The notes under the pieces: generated by a model
What the model saw: only the letters and a program-made list of their open reading frames with translations
Database searches by the model: none
Told to the model about the DNA's origin: nothing
Translations under genes and position numbers: made by a program
Assembly: GCA_033558025.1 (NCBI GenBank)
Contig: JAUCEF010000001.1
Coordinates: 2,914,001 to 2,978,000 of the forward strand
Source of the DNA: Phytophthora sp. 'mugwort'
Taxonomy: Eukaryota; Oomycota; Peronosporomycetes; Peronosporales; Peronosporaceae
Direction of reading: 5' to 3'
Length of the DNA: 64,000 bases
In this document: positions 1-10,867 of the stretch, one piece after another
Layout: every line of letters begins with the position of its first letter
Numbering within the stretch: the first letter of the stretch is position 1

Positions 1-1827
1 TACATTGGCCCCAGTATCTTCATGGCCTCTGCGGCTGAATCGGTGGCGTTTGCCTTTGGTTCCATCTCTGCGATGCCTGTCGTGCTGTGGTTCGCAGCCA
101 TGGCGTGTTGTGCTGTGGCCATTAACTTCTGCCTCCAGATGACCTTGTTCCTGTCTGTCTTGACGCTTGACAAACGTCGTGAGCTCAGCGGCAAGTACGA
201 TATCATTTTCAAACGTGCTTCGTACGTGCAGACTCAGACATCTGCCGCTGGTCTGCAGACTCAGCAGACGGCGGAGCCGCTTGTGTCACTGGAGCCCAAG
301 ACGCCTGCACCCGAAGATGCCCGCCGTTCGGTGACACCGGAGAATCGCACATTGACGGATGTTCTCGACTACTGCGTGGACGTATACGCATCAATATTGA
401 CCTACAAGATTGTGAAGCTCGTGATCCTGCTGGCATTCCTGGGATGGACTCTGTGGTCGATCTACTCGATGGAATCACTGGATCAGGGTCTGCCACAAAA
501 GGAGGCCATGCCGTCCGACTCGTACATGATTGAGTACTTTAACGCTCTCGATGTGTACCTGGCAACTGGTGTGCCTGTGTATTTTATTATTGAAACAGGT
601 CATGACCGTAATCCAGACGCTTGGGCATTGAACGACGAGAGCGTGGAGACGATCTTTTGCAAGTCGAAGGATATTTGTGGCACGTATTCGATTCCCAATA
701 TTATGAACGCGCTGGCTAACCATGGTGACAAGACCATCACTCACATCAGTCCTGGTACGACGTACTCGTGGATGGACGATTTCTGGGGCTTTGTCAACCC
801 GGACAGTGAGTGCTGCCGTGTGGATTCCGAGGGCGCCTACGCTCCGATCGAGACCGGCAACGATACGTACACGACTCTGCGTTCGGAAGGTGACACGTGT
901 TTGGCGACGTCAGTGACTGTGCCGCCTGTGCCGGAAGCCCAATACATGTCGCTCTTCAGCATGTTCGCGACGGCCAGTGCTGGCACCTCGTGCTCTTACG
1001 GTGGTGGCTCAATCTACCGAGGCCAATTTAGCATTGACGACGAGCCCATTCCGACTGTAAATGCTTCGACACCTGCCGTGAAGATTAACAGCAGCGCCTA
1101 CGGTGACGAAATCACGGCTTGGTCGTACATGGTGACCGGTACGTCGAACCCAACGCAGCAACACTATATCGACTCGTATAAGCAGAATCTTGCGGCAGCT
1201 GAGTGGATCAGTAAGAAGACTGGTGTGGATGTCTGGGTGTACTCGCTGACTTACGTCTACTTCGAGCAGTACCTGACTGTAATCGATGACGCCTACAGAC
1301 TTATCGGTTTTGCGCTGGCGGCAATCTTCGTTATCACGACGCTATACCTGGGTAACGTCTTCTACTCGCTCATGATCGCATTGATGGCGACAAATATCGT
1401 CGTGCTCGTGCTTGGTCTGATGCAGCCATTGGACATTATGCTCAACGGTCTGTCGATTGTGAACCTCATCATTGCTGCGGGTATCGCCGTGGAGTTCTGC
1501 GGTCACTACGTTCGATTCTTCGCCAAGGCACATGGCACAGGTGACGAGCGTGCTCGGGACGCCCTTCGCCAGGTGTTCACGTCCGTGATTTTCGGTATTA
1601 CCATCACCAAGATCATCGGTCTGAGTGTGCTAACTCTTGCCGACTCGCGCGTGTTCAAAAAGTACTATTTCCGCATGTATATGATGGTCGTGATCTGTGG
1701 TGTACTCAACGGCATGGTACTGCTGCCTGTGCTGCTTAGCACTATTACCGATGTGAAGAACTTCTTCCTGCGTCGGGGCTCACGGAAGACCGAGTTGCCT
1801 TCAGCACCTGTGACTCGCGTCGACTAA
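1..1827 (+). CDS. NPC1: NPC1-like sterol transporter, C-terminal half (5' partial)
   Basis: The reading frame is open from base 1, so the gene begins upstream of the window; 608 C-terminal residues are seen. The first ~60 residues have the pattern of the end of a sterol-sensing/RND transmembrane bundle (GPSIFMASAAESVAF, then a hydrophobic stretch ending TLDKRR). A luminal domain with several cysteines follows (CKSKDICG, SECCRVD, GTSCSYGGG). The second half of the RND bundle then appears, with about five membrane spans including VVLVLGLMQPLDIMLNG and the motif SIVNLIIAAGIAVEFCGHY, which is very typical of NPC1 and Patched. The family moves cholesterol or other sterols out of late endosomes; oomycetes scavenge sterols, so that role is plausible here. 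No di-leucine lysosomal signal is seen at the C terminus (it ends SAPVTRVD). Confidence in the family is high; the sterol substrate is inferred from the family. Confidence 0.93.
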   Translation, partial: YIGPSIFMASAAESVAFAFGSISAMPVVLWFAAMACCAVAINFCLQMTLFLSVLTLDKRRELSGKYDIIFKRASYVQTQTSAAGLQTQQTAEPLVSLEPKTPAPEDARRSVTPENRTLTDVLDYCVDVYASILTYKIVKLVILLAFLGWTLWSIYSMESLDQGLPQKEAMPSDSYMIEYFNALDVYLATGVPVYFIIETGHDRNPDAWALNDESVETIFCKSKDICGTYSIPNIMNALANHGDKTITHISPGTTYSWMDDFWGFVNPDSECCRVDSEGAYAPIETGNDTYTTLRSEGDTCLATSVTVPPVPEAQYMSLFSMFATASAGTSCSYGGGSIYRGQFSIDDEPIPTVNASTPAVKINSSAYGDEITAWSYMVTGTSNPTQQHYIDSYKQNLAAAEWISKKTGVDVWVYSLTYVYFEQYLTVIDDAYRLIGFALAAIFVITTLYLGNVFYSLMIALMATNIVVLVLGLMQPLDIMLNGLSIVNLIIAAGIAVEFCGHYVRFFAKAHGTGDERARDALRQVFTSVIFGITITKIIGLSVLTLADSRVFKKYYFRMYMMVVICGVLNGMVLLPVLLSTITDVKNFFLRRGSRKTELPSAPVTRVD

Positions 1828-2050
1828 GTCGGCACACAAGCTGCTTGTACTCATTGTATCCTGCGCCCCAAGTTGCATATGAGGACACCGTCCGCCAAGC
1901 CATATGTGTGCGGGGTGAACCTGGTGGCAATAGAGCCGTGACTACTATTTTGTAGTATCAGTCGTTAGGTAAATGGGGAAGCCCTGTGTTCTATCAACAA
2001 CTTTTTATATTAAGTACGTACAGCACATACGTAGCATTCGATCTACCATA

Positions 2051-2258
2051 CAGTCCGCGACAGTGGTATATGAACACTATCGGTCTCTCCAATTCTTTTT
2101 ATCAAATTGTGTTTTCATTCGCTGAAATTACCCTGGATTATAACGAATTGCAAGATCTGTCGATTGCACCAACTTTTGATACTGAATTCCACCTGGTTTT
2201 GAAAAACGATGAGAAATATTACTTCACGAGGTGCGACACAATATATGAACATAACTTC
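2051..2258 (+). repeat. left terminal inverted repeat of Tc1/mariner element
   Basis: This matches the reverse complement of 3418-3623 nearly throughout, with a few substitutions and a small length difference in a T-run near 2093-2100. The outer end abuts TA at 2049-2050. Similarity stops after GAACATAACTTC at 2247-2258. Confidence 0.88.
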
Positions 2259-2287
2259 CACATGACCGAAACATTTGTTTTAAAGCA

Positions 2288-3366
2288 TTATGGATGCGAT
2301 TCGCGCGTGCTAATACGAATATATATATATGCTCCCCGGCGTACTAATACCCGGATACAGTGTTTGCGCATTGATAGGGTCAGATCTGTGAGCGTCTTGG
2401 GAGGAATTGCAGCCCATGCCGCCAAAACCGCTTTCTTCAGCTCGTCTTTCGTGTTGTACTGCTTCCCGCCTTCGTAAACTTGCTGGGTCATGATACCCCA
2501 TAGATTCTCAATACTATTGAGGTCTGGGGACAAAGCTGGACAGTCCATAACGTCGATCCCTTGGGCCTGAAGCCAGTTCATCGTGTAGCTGGATGTGTGG
2601 ATGGCCGCATTGTCTTGTTGAAAAGTATGGTTTTCCGCATCGATGAACGGTTGCAAATGCGTGCGTAGGGTGCTCACATACTTGACGGAGTCCTGTTTGC
2701 CATCCATGAACTTCAATTCAGACTTGGTGTCCACACGAAATGCTCCCCAAATCACGACACCACCGCCACCAGTATGTCGACGGACGTTGAGCTCCTTAGG
2801 GCGACGCGTGTCGACCCATTCGTAGCGCATGCCATCCGGGCCATCCCGGTTCCACTTCTTCTCATCGATGAACGCCACTTGACACCACGCTTCGTCATCC
2901 TTGAGGCCCATACGCTCGACCCACTTGGCCCTTGCTTCTCGGTGGCGCTTCGTCAACGCTGGAGCGGCACCACGCTTCTTGTACTTGAGCCACTCACCGA
3001 CTTGATCACGCGCTGAATCGTACGCACGCTGTGCACCAACTTGAGCTTCTCTTTCACTTTTTTTGCGGACAAACGGAGCACGGACACACAGCGGATGATA
3101 TGCCGCTTCTCATGCGCAGTCACTTTCGACACGCTTCCAAGCCGTTTCTTGGGCTGAAAATTGGCAGGCGCCTTCAACACCTTCTGCACGGCACCGACAG
3201 AGCGTGTGAGCACCTGTGCGATGACCCGGACCGAAAATCGCGCAGTGAGAACGTCCGAATTGACTCGCGTTCTTTGTCGGACAGATGCGAAGCTCGCGCC
3301 ATCGTTGGTGAATTGAAAAGTGGCGCCACGATGGTGGGATAGCAGTCTGTATGATAAACACATTAA
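2288..3366 (-). pseudogene. Tc1/mariner DD34E transposase, frameshifted
   Basis: The N-terminal part, in the frame running from about 3366 down to ~2955, has a helix-turn-helix region (ARFSVRVIAQVL, then LKLVHSVRTIQRVIK). The catalytic part is in another frame (about 2996 down to 2288). It shows the DDE triad: first Asp in FIDEKKW, second in FQQDNAAIH, and Glu in SPDLNSIENLWG, with 34 residues between the second Asp and the Glu. The two frames overlap near 2955-3010, and the second continues naturally upstream as EWLKYKKRGAAPAL, so a single-base indel near 3000 split the gene. A short intron is possible but I see no convincing borders. The family cuts and pastes DNA at TA sites; this copy is probably inactive. 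Confidence 0.85.
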
Positions 3367-3417
3367 CAACGCGTGGCGCGGGTTGTGGATCAAACTTACG
3401 CAAACTTTCGCAAACCC

Positions 3418-3623
3418 GAAGTTATGTTCATATATTGTGTCGCACCTCGTGAAGTAATATTTCTCATCGTTTTTCAAAACCAGGTGGAATTCAGTATCAA
3501 AAGTTGGTGCAATCGACAGATCTTGCAATTCGTTATAATCCAGGGTAATTTCAGCGAATGAAAACACAATTTGATAAAAAATTGGAGAGACCGATGGTGT
3601 TCATATATCACTGTCGCGGCCTG
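3418..3623 (-). repeat. right terminal inverted repeat of Tc1/mariner element
   Basis: Reverse complement of 2051-2258. It begins with GAAGTTATGTTC at 3418-3429 and ends with the CAG terminus read on the minus strand at 3623. It is followed by TA at 3624-3625. Confidence 0.88.
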
Positions 3624-3777
3624 TATACCGGTAGTAGTATTAATAGCTACAGTATTACTACGTTGTACTACTAGTACGTAATAATAACATTGTCCATCCT
3701 CACCTTGTGTAGTAAGAATGACAATAACTACAGAAATTAATCTTTATTAGGAAAAACGTCACTCTGAAACGTCTTGC

Positions 3778-5169
3778 CTAGTAAGCTTTGGCGACAGCAG
3801 CCAGTTCAGGATATTCGGCTGCGCAGGCATCAAAGTCGCCACTCAAGAAGGCGGCTGACAAGTGGCCGATGGCTTGGAGAGCGTAGAAGTGGTCAATCTT
3901 GCCGGCGGACTTCAGGAGTCGGTTAATGGCCGGCGAAAACACGGAAATGTCCGAGAAATTGTTGTGCTGCGTGCCTCGCAACCAGGTAAGGCGAGACTTC
4001 ACATGCGTGCAACCACGCGCATGACGCTCGGTGCTCTCAGCATTCAGGCGCCAGTGAAGAAAGTGCTCCGACATCATGTGCAGCGCAGGGACGCGCGAGC
4101 CCAAGCCATCACGCACAGCCTCATCCAGCGGCTCCATCCACGCGTCTAGCAGTACCATCTTGTTGAAACGCGCGTCCTGGTGTGCAGCACTGAGCGCCGT
4201 CGCCGCCCCAAACGAGTGGCCCGCAATGCTCACATTGGTCAGATCGCAGTGTCTGAAGACGCTGTTAGCAGTAGCATCTCGCTTAACGATAGCATCCAGC
4301 ACTGCACGCACTTCGCTAACACGCTGTTGTAGTTGTCCGTTGCGGAAGCGAAAGCCTGCTCCATCAATGTCGTCTCGTGCCTCCGGGGTGATCGTCTGGT
4401 AGTACTCAATGCGGCCAGGCTCCGGGCTGCAGACACACGCCGATCCGTCGCAATGGTTGGGCACCACAACAACATGCCCATGGCTCGCGAGCTCCTGGTT
4501 CACGTACGAGTAGAGTTCCAACGATCCAGCCAGTCCATGACTAAAAATCACAACAGGCCAACCGTTCAGGGACGAGGGTGGAGACCCCACTGGAGCATCT
4601 CGAAAAGCTGCGAGATGCGCGTTGCTCATGTTGTGAAAGAGCCACGCCGGCATCTTGGAGAAGACGCCCAGCCCCTCCATGAGATGACTGCCATAGTGCA
4701 GGTAGGGCACGACGTTCCAGCTGTTCCTCGACCGTTCATCCGTCTCGGGATGAATGCCACTTGTCGACGGGTAGAACACGCGGCAATCAATGCCCCCGAG
4801 ACGCGTCGAGCTGCAGCCGATGACCTGGTGGATGCCGTGCAACCGGGAAAAGTCTGGCCACGGGAAGAGCAACGACGAAGCCCAGGCCAGAACCAGAGCG
4901 AAAACGACGAGGGCGGAAAGAGCTGAGTGCGAAGACCGCAAGGGCGCTGCAGCGGAAGGGAGCAGCCCGGAACGGAGGAGGCGCAGACCGAGAGAACCGT
5001 AGAGAGGTGCGAGTTCGCGTCGTGGGGAGTGCAAAACCAGCAGAAGAAAGATGACGCACCATCCAGCGACAAACCCGGCGTCCTCAGCACTAGTCGAAGC
5101 ATACTCTAAAGCCAGTTGGAACGTGCACGCGCCCAGAAGAAGGCGCTCCAGGAGCTGGCGACGACGCAT
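3778..5169 (-). CDS. platelet-activating-factor acetylhydrolase-like lipase, membrane anchored
   Basis: A single-exon gene of 463 codons. Residues ~10-110 hold three hydrophobic stretches (around 10-22, 33-46 and 83-106), suggesting a membrane anchor or N-terminal spans. The rest is an alpha/beta hydrolase of the PAF-acetylhydrolase isoform II type. It has the block PVVIFSHGLAGS (residues ~205-216), the nucleophile elbow GHSFG with Ser319, the acid Asp342 in LLDAW, and His402 in GTQHNNFSD. The family hydrolyses short or oxidised sn-2 acyl groups of phospholipids. The order Ser-Asp-His and the spacing fit the family; the true substrate is unknown. It stands alone between transposons, with antisense open frames that I take as shadows. 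The start ATG at 5169 opens directly into the first hydrophobic segment. Confidence 0.85.
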   Translation of the reverse strand: MRRRQLLERLLLGACTFQLALEYASTSAEDAGFVAGWCVIFLLLVLHSPRRELAPLYGSLGLRLLRSGLLPSAAAPLRSSHSALSALVVFALVLAWASSLLFPWPDFSRLHGIHQVIGCSSTRLGGIDCRVFYPSTSGIHPETDERSRNSWNVVPYLHYGSHLMEGLGVFSKMPAWLFHNMSNAHLAAFRDAPVGSPPSSLNGWPVVIFSHGLAGSLELYSYVNQELASHGHVVVVPNHCDGSACVCSPEPGRIEYYQTITPEARDDIDGAGFRFRNGQLQQRVSEVRAVLDAIVKRDATANSVFRHCDLTNVSIAGHSFGAATALSAAHQDARFNKMVLLDAWMEPLDEAVRDGLGSRVPALHMMSEHFLHWRLNAESTERHARGCTHVKSRLTWLRGTQHNNFSDISVFSPAINRLLKSAGKIDHFYALQAIGHLSAAFLSGDFDACAAEYPELAAVAKAY

Positions 5170-5565
5170 TTTTGAAGTGTGACGTATACGCTGTCGTATT
5201 TTGGGTTTGCTTTTTGCTTATTTTTTCTACTTATTTCGAAGGTTCGACTCCCATACTGATAGATAAACATATAAAAAGTTATAATAACCAATCGATGATA
5301 ACAATGAGTAAGTAGAAAGAATATACGGTAATTATAAATTATATAATCTGTCCAATCTCTTCAGATCGTAAATCTCCAATCTCCGCGCTGGCAGCAACGA
5401 CAAGAAGAATCGCGCGAGAACATGGCGAAAGCAAAATTCGTTACATTTACTTAAGTTTACCGTATCGAATAGAGTTGAGCTAACAGGAAAAATGTAGGAG
5501 AGATGAGGGCAAAAATGCATCATGCAGGCAACGGCATCGTTTCTTTGTGCACATCGAGAGTAGAG
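5170..5565. other. AT-rich intergenic stretch, no gene seen
   Basis: About 400 bases upstream of the lipase start and before the tandem repeat. It is AT-rich with no coding signal on either strand that resembles a protein family. It probably holds the lipase promoter. Confidence 0.5.
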
Positions 5566-5757
5566 GCTTGAGCGCTGGATGACCGTCGAGGCAATATGCT
5601 TTAGAAGATGGCGTCCGGAAGTAGGTATATGCTTGAGCGCTGGATGACCGTCTGACAATATGCTGTTAAGATGGCGTCCGGGAAATAGGTAGAGGCTTGA
5701 GCGCTGGATGACCGTCGAGTCAATATGCATTGGAAGATGGCGTCCGGGAGTAGCTAG
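5566..5757. repeat. three tandem copies of a ~65-bp unit
   Basis: Units start at 5566, 5631 and 5695 with GCTTGAGCGCTGGATGACCG. Each runs through an ..ATGGCGTCCGG.. block before the next begins, giving periods of 65 and 64 bp. The copies differ by a few substitutions and one-base gaps. The array lies downstream (3' side) of the minus-strand LINE remnant and could belong to its 3' end, but this is not shown. Confidence 0.85.
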
Positions 5758-6479
5758 TTACTGGGTCTGACTCAATTACTAGACCAGCAAGAGACGACAC
5801 TCGAGATGGGGCCGTGAAAAAAGCTTTAAGAGATCTTGGTCACTTAGCGTGGGGCGTATTGTCAAAGTGAAATTGGAGGCCGGGGAAAGGTTAGAGATCT
5901 TGAAATATTCTCCATCTAACAGGGGCCCGGATGGAGCGGTCGTTCGCGACTTCGCATTGGGGAGTTGGTGACAGCCGCGTGCCCTCGACTGGGTCAGACT
6001 TACCTGGCGTGAAGGCTTCAAGGTAACTTGGAGCAGGACTGTACCTCCCCTCTATGGGATGCGAGTTGTTGTTGGGTTTTGGGAGGACGACTCGTAGCGT
6101 GGGTAGTCTTAGGACGGTTGTCTAGTTAGGGTTTGCGTCTGCTTTGGCGGGCTAAACGGCGTGCTTGCACCGTCTAGATTGCCAAAAGGTTTCGGTGGCA
6201 CAATTGGCTAGAATTGATGGGTCCGAGGCTTGAACTTGGTCTTTGATTGAAAGAATGATAAATGTGTTCGATGCTGATGGGTCTTGGAGATCTTGAAAAA
6301 ACTTGTTCGGGAACTGGTCGAGTAGAAAGCTTGTGTAAACATTGGCAATTTGGATGTTAATCCGGTTGCGATTAACATCCATCGAGAGCTGCTTGAAGTA
6401 CTTGATGCGATGTCTCCCCAATTCATAATAAACAAACTTGGCGGCGTAAGCGAAGCCATAAAGTGACTTACTTTCGCTG

Positions 6480-9165
6480 TATCATCTTGGCTTAAAGTGA
6501 AGATGTTGGTTTTGGGTTTTGTTGTAGAATTTGGTTTGAAGTGAAGACTTCAGATTGGGTCTTACAAGCTCTTTTTTGGAAAAATCCGCCAAAAAAGCTT
6601 TCAAACATTCCGAAATAGTCGTACTTAATCGGGAATCTTGAACAAAGTATACTCGTGCACTACAATTGAAACCAGATCGCATCGCGAAGAAGACGAAAGG
6701 GTTTTCGTCGAAGTCTTGGAGCCACTCAGACTTAAAGGCGGCGAATTGGGGTATGTAGCGTTCAGGCTTGACTTCGCGTGGGTTCGTGAGCGTCTTGTAT
6801 AGCCGCTGGAAATGAAGGCGAACAATGGTAAGACACTGGCGATAGACACCCATAAATGATAGGGCTGGTTCGTCATAGATTGCCTTGTTCCGATTCATCC
6901 ACAAAGTGCGTAGCACACAACACCGTAAAATATTGAAGAGCCGGATCGGCAAAAAGTAGCCATAGGTACCACGAACCAAATCCGATGTTTCCAATGATGT
7001 AGGAACAGTACTTGAGGCCAGCCAATTCCGCGATGGAAAATACGGTAAAAGGGGGGAGGGGGCAGGAACAAGCGCCAGATACTGTGGGCCGTGTTGCATT
7101 CCCATAATAAATGCGTGGGCGTTTCCGAAACCTCACAGTCGTAAACACAGTTAATGTCCACTATGTGCCAACCGTGCTTGTAGCGAAGACCAAGTTCATT
7201 ATGCTGAAGGCGGAAGAGGAAGTCCGCATAGACCGGCATAGCATCACGCTGGAGTGCGCGTCCCGTGATCCAATAGTCCTTAAAAAGAGCGACCCCCAGC
7301 ACTCCAAGTTGCCTGAAAGGCGGAGTGGGGAGAGGCGTTGAGTCCATTAAGCGCTTGATCACGTGGTTGGAGAGGTCGAGGATATCCCGGCCGTCAAAAG
7401 TCCAGATATGCAGGGCTGAAACCATACTGTCCGGGGGGGGGGGATAGATAGCCAAGGTTCCGTAGTGAGCGGGGATCGCAACACGAGGAGCGAGAGCTTG
7501 AACTACCACAGTCTTCGAACGGTCACTTTTGATGGAGGATCCGGCAAATGCTTCTCTTAGGGTGGCTTCGTCCGGAATCCAGCCAAAGCAGCACATGAAT
7601 GCTGAAATACGCAGGATACCTTGGTGGCTAAAGAGCTTGGCAGCTTTGCGGTGAAGAGCGACCAGAGTTCGCTTATCACCCGTGACCCGTAGAAAAACAT
7701 TATTCCTAGCGGCCAAGTAAGTTTAGTTAGCACTGGGTTCTCGTTGTGAAGCTTTGAAAAAATCTTAGTACTCCAAGTGGAGATAGCAGCGTGCCAGATT
7801 GCGGTACTGATTTCCGTCGCGAAGAGTGAGCCCAATGCGACAGAGGAATGTATAGAAAGTCAAGACCAACCCCCCTGACCCTGAAAGGCTTCGTCAAAGG
7901 CCGCTTGAGCTGGAAGAAACCACTTGGGTGACTTAGCCACATTGCGTCGACACTGTCGAATGAGCTGCCGGATAACGTTAATTTGGAGAAGCTCTACAAA
8001 CATTGCCACAGAAGCCAAGTCTAATCCCCCAGCTTGAGACGCCACAGCGTGCCATTTGCTGGGAAATTGGCTTCGAGCAGCTGGGTCTCCCACGCTAGAA
8101 GACGGGGTATTGTTCACGAAATTCCGCATTACGGTTGAAGAATTGTAATTCAGCTCGAGCCACGGCTTGGGTTCCCAAGAAATGCCACAGGGTGGACAAT
8201 ATTATAGTCTTCAGTATAAGCACTCGTCCTTTCAGAGTCCGCGCCCGCCAGCGCCGAATGAAATACAGTTTTTGGAATCGAATCAGAAGCTGGTTGAGCT
8301 GGTATTGGGGCGTACACTTGGGGCCGACAACGATTCCTAGGAGTGTGGTAGACTTCCCGTTCTTCAGTACACGAACCCCGCAATCACGAAGAAGTGCTTG
8401 AATTTCACCATCCGAAGCCTGCCAAGGTCGCAGCGGAAAAATGACTGTTTTGTCGATATTCAACTTCATCCCAGTGGCTTACAGAAGTCTTGAACGCGAC
8501 CCAGAAAAGCAGGAGCGTGACGGAGATTGTTGACCATTCCCGTATCATCATCAGCGAAACTGAGGAGGTGATGCAAGCTATCTGAATACGAATCGCAAAT
8601 TCACTGTTGATTGCGCGGAAGTGACACAGTAGCGGCTCAATGAAGAGGATATAGTCCCGGAGAAAGAGAATCAACTTGGCGAACTTCTGCACCGATGCTG
8701 AAGAACTCAGAACGCGAGTTGTTGATGAGAACTTGCACCAGAGTACCGCTGAAGAAGGGCGATACCCAGTGGCGAAAATTGGCGCCAAAGCCCCAATGGG
8801 CGAGTACATTGTCTAACGCCTGCCAGTTGACACTGTCAAAAGCCTTGGCGAAGTCAAGGCAAATGGCACCGGCCGGGTCTCACGTGTCTTTCTTGCTACA
8901 GTGATCCATCATATCCAAGAAGTACCGAAGTGCATGGCGAACGTCCCGGCCTGGTACGAAGCCAAATTGGTCCACTCCCAGAAGCGTCGGTAAAACTTGA
9001 TTGAGCCTGTACGCCAAATCCTTAGGCCCGAATTTGGCGTCTTGGTTCAGGAGAACCAAAGGTCGGTAGTTCTTCGGGTCAGAACGGGATCCCTTTTTGA
9101 AGAGAAGCGAAAGATAGGCACGGCGTTGGAACTTGGTCAAGATCCGCGAAGACAACCAGTCGTGC
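6480..9165 (-). pseudogene. LINE (non-LTR retrotransposon) ORF2, decayed
   Basis: Read on the minus strand, the order is that of a LINE reverse transcriptase. It has FKKGSRSDPKNYRPLVLLN and QFGFVPGRDVRHA (8890-9120), then GAICLDFAKAFDSVNW (near 8840-8880), VRQ..SLSPG (near 8660), and the catalytic FADDD followed by TGMVNN (near 8530-8560). A thumb-like region follows in another frame (MKLNIDKTVIFPL). Further on is a C-terminal zinc-binding knuckle, CEVSETPTHLLWEC (near 7090-7140), followed by FNILRCCVLRTLWMNRNKA (near 6885-6940), the usual tail of such ORF2 proteins. The frames change at least four times and stops interrupt it, so it is dead. Its 5' part, including any endonuclease, is missing because the element stops at a Copia fragment near 9165. 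Confidence 0.85.
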
Positions 9166-9169
9166 ATCA

Positions 9170-9377
9170 AGATGACGAAGAACCCAGTGAACCATGGTCG
9201 CGCCAAGCACATCGACATCAGTACCATCACATCCGTGATGAGGTCAAGCGCGGCGAAGTCAAGCTCGAGTACTGCGAGACTTCTATCATGCTGGCGGACA
9301 TCATGACCAAGGCGCTGCCAGGACCGCGCCACATGGATCTGACGGCGTCCCTCGGAATCCACGCGTGTTCGCATTGA
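9170..9377 (+). pseudogene. Copia-type Pol C-terminal fragment (RNase H end)
   Basis: The plus strand reads KNPVNHGRAKHIDI, then after a one-base shift QYHHIRDEVKRGE, VKLEYCETSIMLADIMTKAL and a short tail ending at TGA 9375-9377. This is the diagnostic C-terminal end of Ty1/Copia polyproteins (AKHID.RYH.IR.....ADI.TK). Everything upstream is absent: at ~9165 the sequence passes directly into a LINE on the opposite strand. A purine-rich run (GAGGGGG, 9376-9382) follows the stop, as expected of a polypurine tract. Confidence 0.85.
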
Positions 9378-9387
9378 GGGGGCGTAT

Positions 9388-9728
9388 TGAGGGTTGACGG
9401 GTTTTGGTACTGTGTACCAGTAACCGGTTAACCCGAACCGGTCCAACACGATCCCGCGATGATTACAGCACGTTGTTTACGCAACCGATGATTAGACGAG
9501 TAGGATGATTGGACGAGTGCAGAGTGTTAATAATTGGACGCACCAAATGATTGGATGCAGGGCTGTATATCTATGTGGTAGACTAGGTTGTGTAAGCTCC
9601 GATAAATCAATCACTTTCGAATCTTTCTTCTTCAGCTCAAGTGGTCTTCACTCCGGTCCCCGCACCCAAGTGCAGAACTCCCTTCGCTCCGTCCAAGCTT
9701 CGCTTATCAAGATCCATACCTTCTATCA
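9388..9728 (+). repeat. probable Copia 3' LTR
   Basis: It begins TGAGGGTTGACGGG just after the polypurine-like tract and ends near CTTCTATCA (9728), giving TG...CA limits and ~341 bp. It follows the Copia Pol end directly. The end is set by analogy only; no second LTR is in the window to confirm it. Confidence 0.55.
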
Positions 9729-10867
9729 GGTAATAATCAAACTTTAGCATTCCCATCTTGGTATATATTACTAAATTATCCCCCAAAATGATAATAATAG
9801 CCTCATTATGATCCCGAAGAGCTGCAGTGTGTCGTACGATCCAGTTATCTGGCATTAGCAGCTCCATCCATTTCCATCAGTTCTTAAAGAGCCAGCTACA
9901 TTCACAGACATCAGCTAGCCGCCACTTACTGGCAGTCTTTTGTCGAGCGGTACCGACCAGCCCCATTAAAATTTGCCGCGAGCAAGAAAATGAAATGTGC
10001 AGCTTCAAACTGCAGCTGTCCAGAGCTAGATGCAGTGGCGCCATGCTCTGTGTGTGGGAAGGGTGTCCATCACCTCTGCGGTAACGACATACACTGAGAA
10101 GCTCCACTGAGACAAGGTACGCTACTATTTAAACGCACTCGGTTATACACTGTATACTGTACACTGTGAAGCTAATAGTACCCAAGGGTTTAGGGCTCAG
10201 GGTTTAGCCAACGTGAGAAGCTACTGATGTCCCGAGAGCATGGTAGCCCCGCGACATCGGCCGATGCGCCGTAGCCAAGTCGCACAACATGTCCATGCAG
10301 ATGCTGGCCGATTTCGGACACCTGGTCATGCTTATCTTCGTCGTGGCCGTCATCCAGCTGTGAGCGACGCGTCCTGCTGAGCGCGGTAATTCTTGTAATC
10401 CTCATCCTGTCCGCGGCACTCGGATCCGATACCACACAGGCAAGAGCACACAGGACCAGTGAGCACTTATGCTCGGGTCGAGTACAACACATTTCGTACG
10501 GATGCCAAGCGTCGGGTTGCCTCTGGTCGGCATGTGGTCTAAGTAGCAATGGTTAGCCCTCAAATATTAACTATCACTGATTATCACTGTGATGTTGGAG
10601 GAAGCATAATTTAGTACTGATAATAGTATGTGTGATCTGGACCTTGTGATATTACTAATTAATATACCAAAATTTCTAGTGCTATCGATCCCTGCTTACC
10701 GCTAGTACTTCTCCGTTTCTAATGGCTAGAGGGACCTCCCACGATTGGTTAGAATCGGGCTATAGCTATGTGACAGCGCTTCATCACGCCTTCTTTTCCC
10801 GCTTAGGTGCGGTACCAAATTTTCTCCCCCCCCACTCTCTTATTCGAGAATCTGCCGCGTCGAAGAA
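9729..10867. other. unassigned intergenic DNA
   Basis: I find no supportable gene. The longest frames (for example 10190-10549 on the minus strand) show no family signal. Near 10186-10207 the plus strand has GGGTTTAGGG and GGGTTTAG, which resembles a plant-type telomere unit but is only two short matches. Confidence 0.4.

Larger units (their letters stand above)
2051..3623 (-). mobile_element. Tc1/mariner element with long terminal inverted repeats
   Basis: Both ends read CAGtCCGCGACAGTG or CAGgCCGCGACAGTG inward and are flanked by TA (2049-2050 and 3624-3625), the standard Tc1/mariner target duplication. The element is 1573 bp and carries one transposase on the minus strand. The long (~207 bp) inverted repeats are themselves open in both directions, which explains why the same translated segment (starting FSFAEITLDYNEL) occurs in two converging reading frames. 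Terminal repeats are similar but not identical, so the insertion is not brand new. Confidence 0.88.

Noticed and set aside
2643..3342. Several plus-strand open frames inside the Tc1/mariner element
   Set aside because: They are antisense to the transposase and have no family signal.
4333..4926. Plus-strand 197-codon frame antisense to the lipase
   Set aside because: Composition mirrors the lipase gene on the other strand; no motif.
10186..10207. Telomere-like GGGTTTAGGG words
   Set aside because: Only two short matches, interrupted, with no array; chance is likely.
10190..10549. Minus-strand 119-codon frame
   Set aside because: Low-complexity basic composition and no recognisable domain; the other strand is equally open in places.
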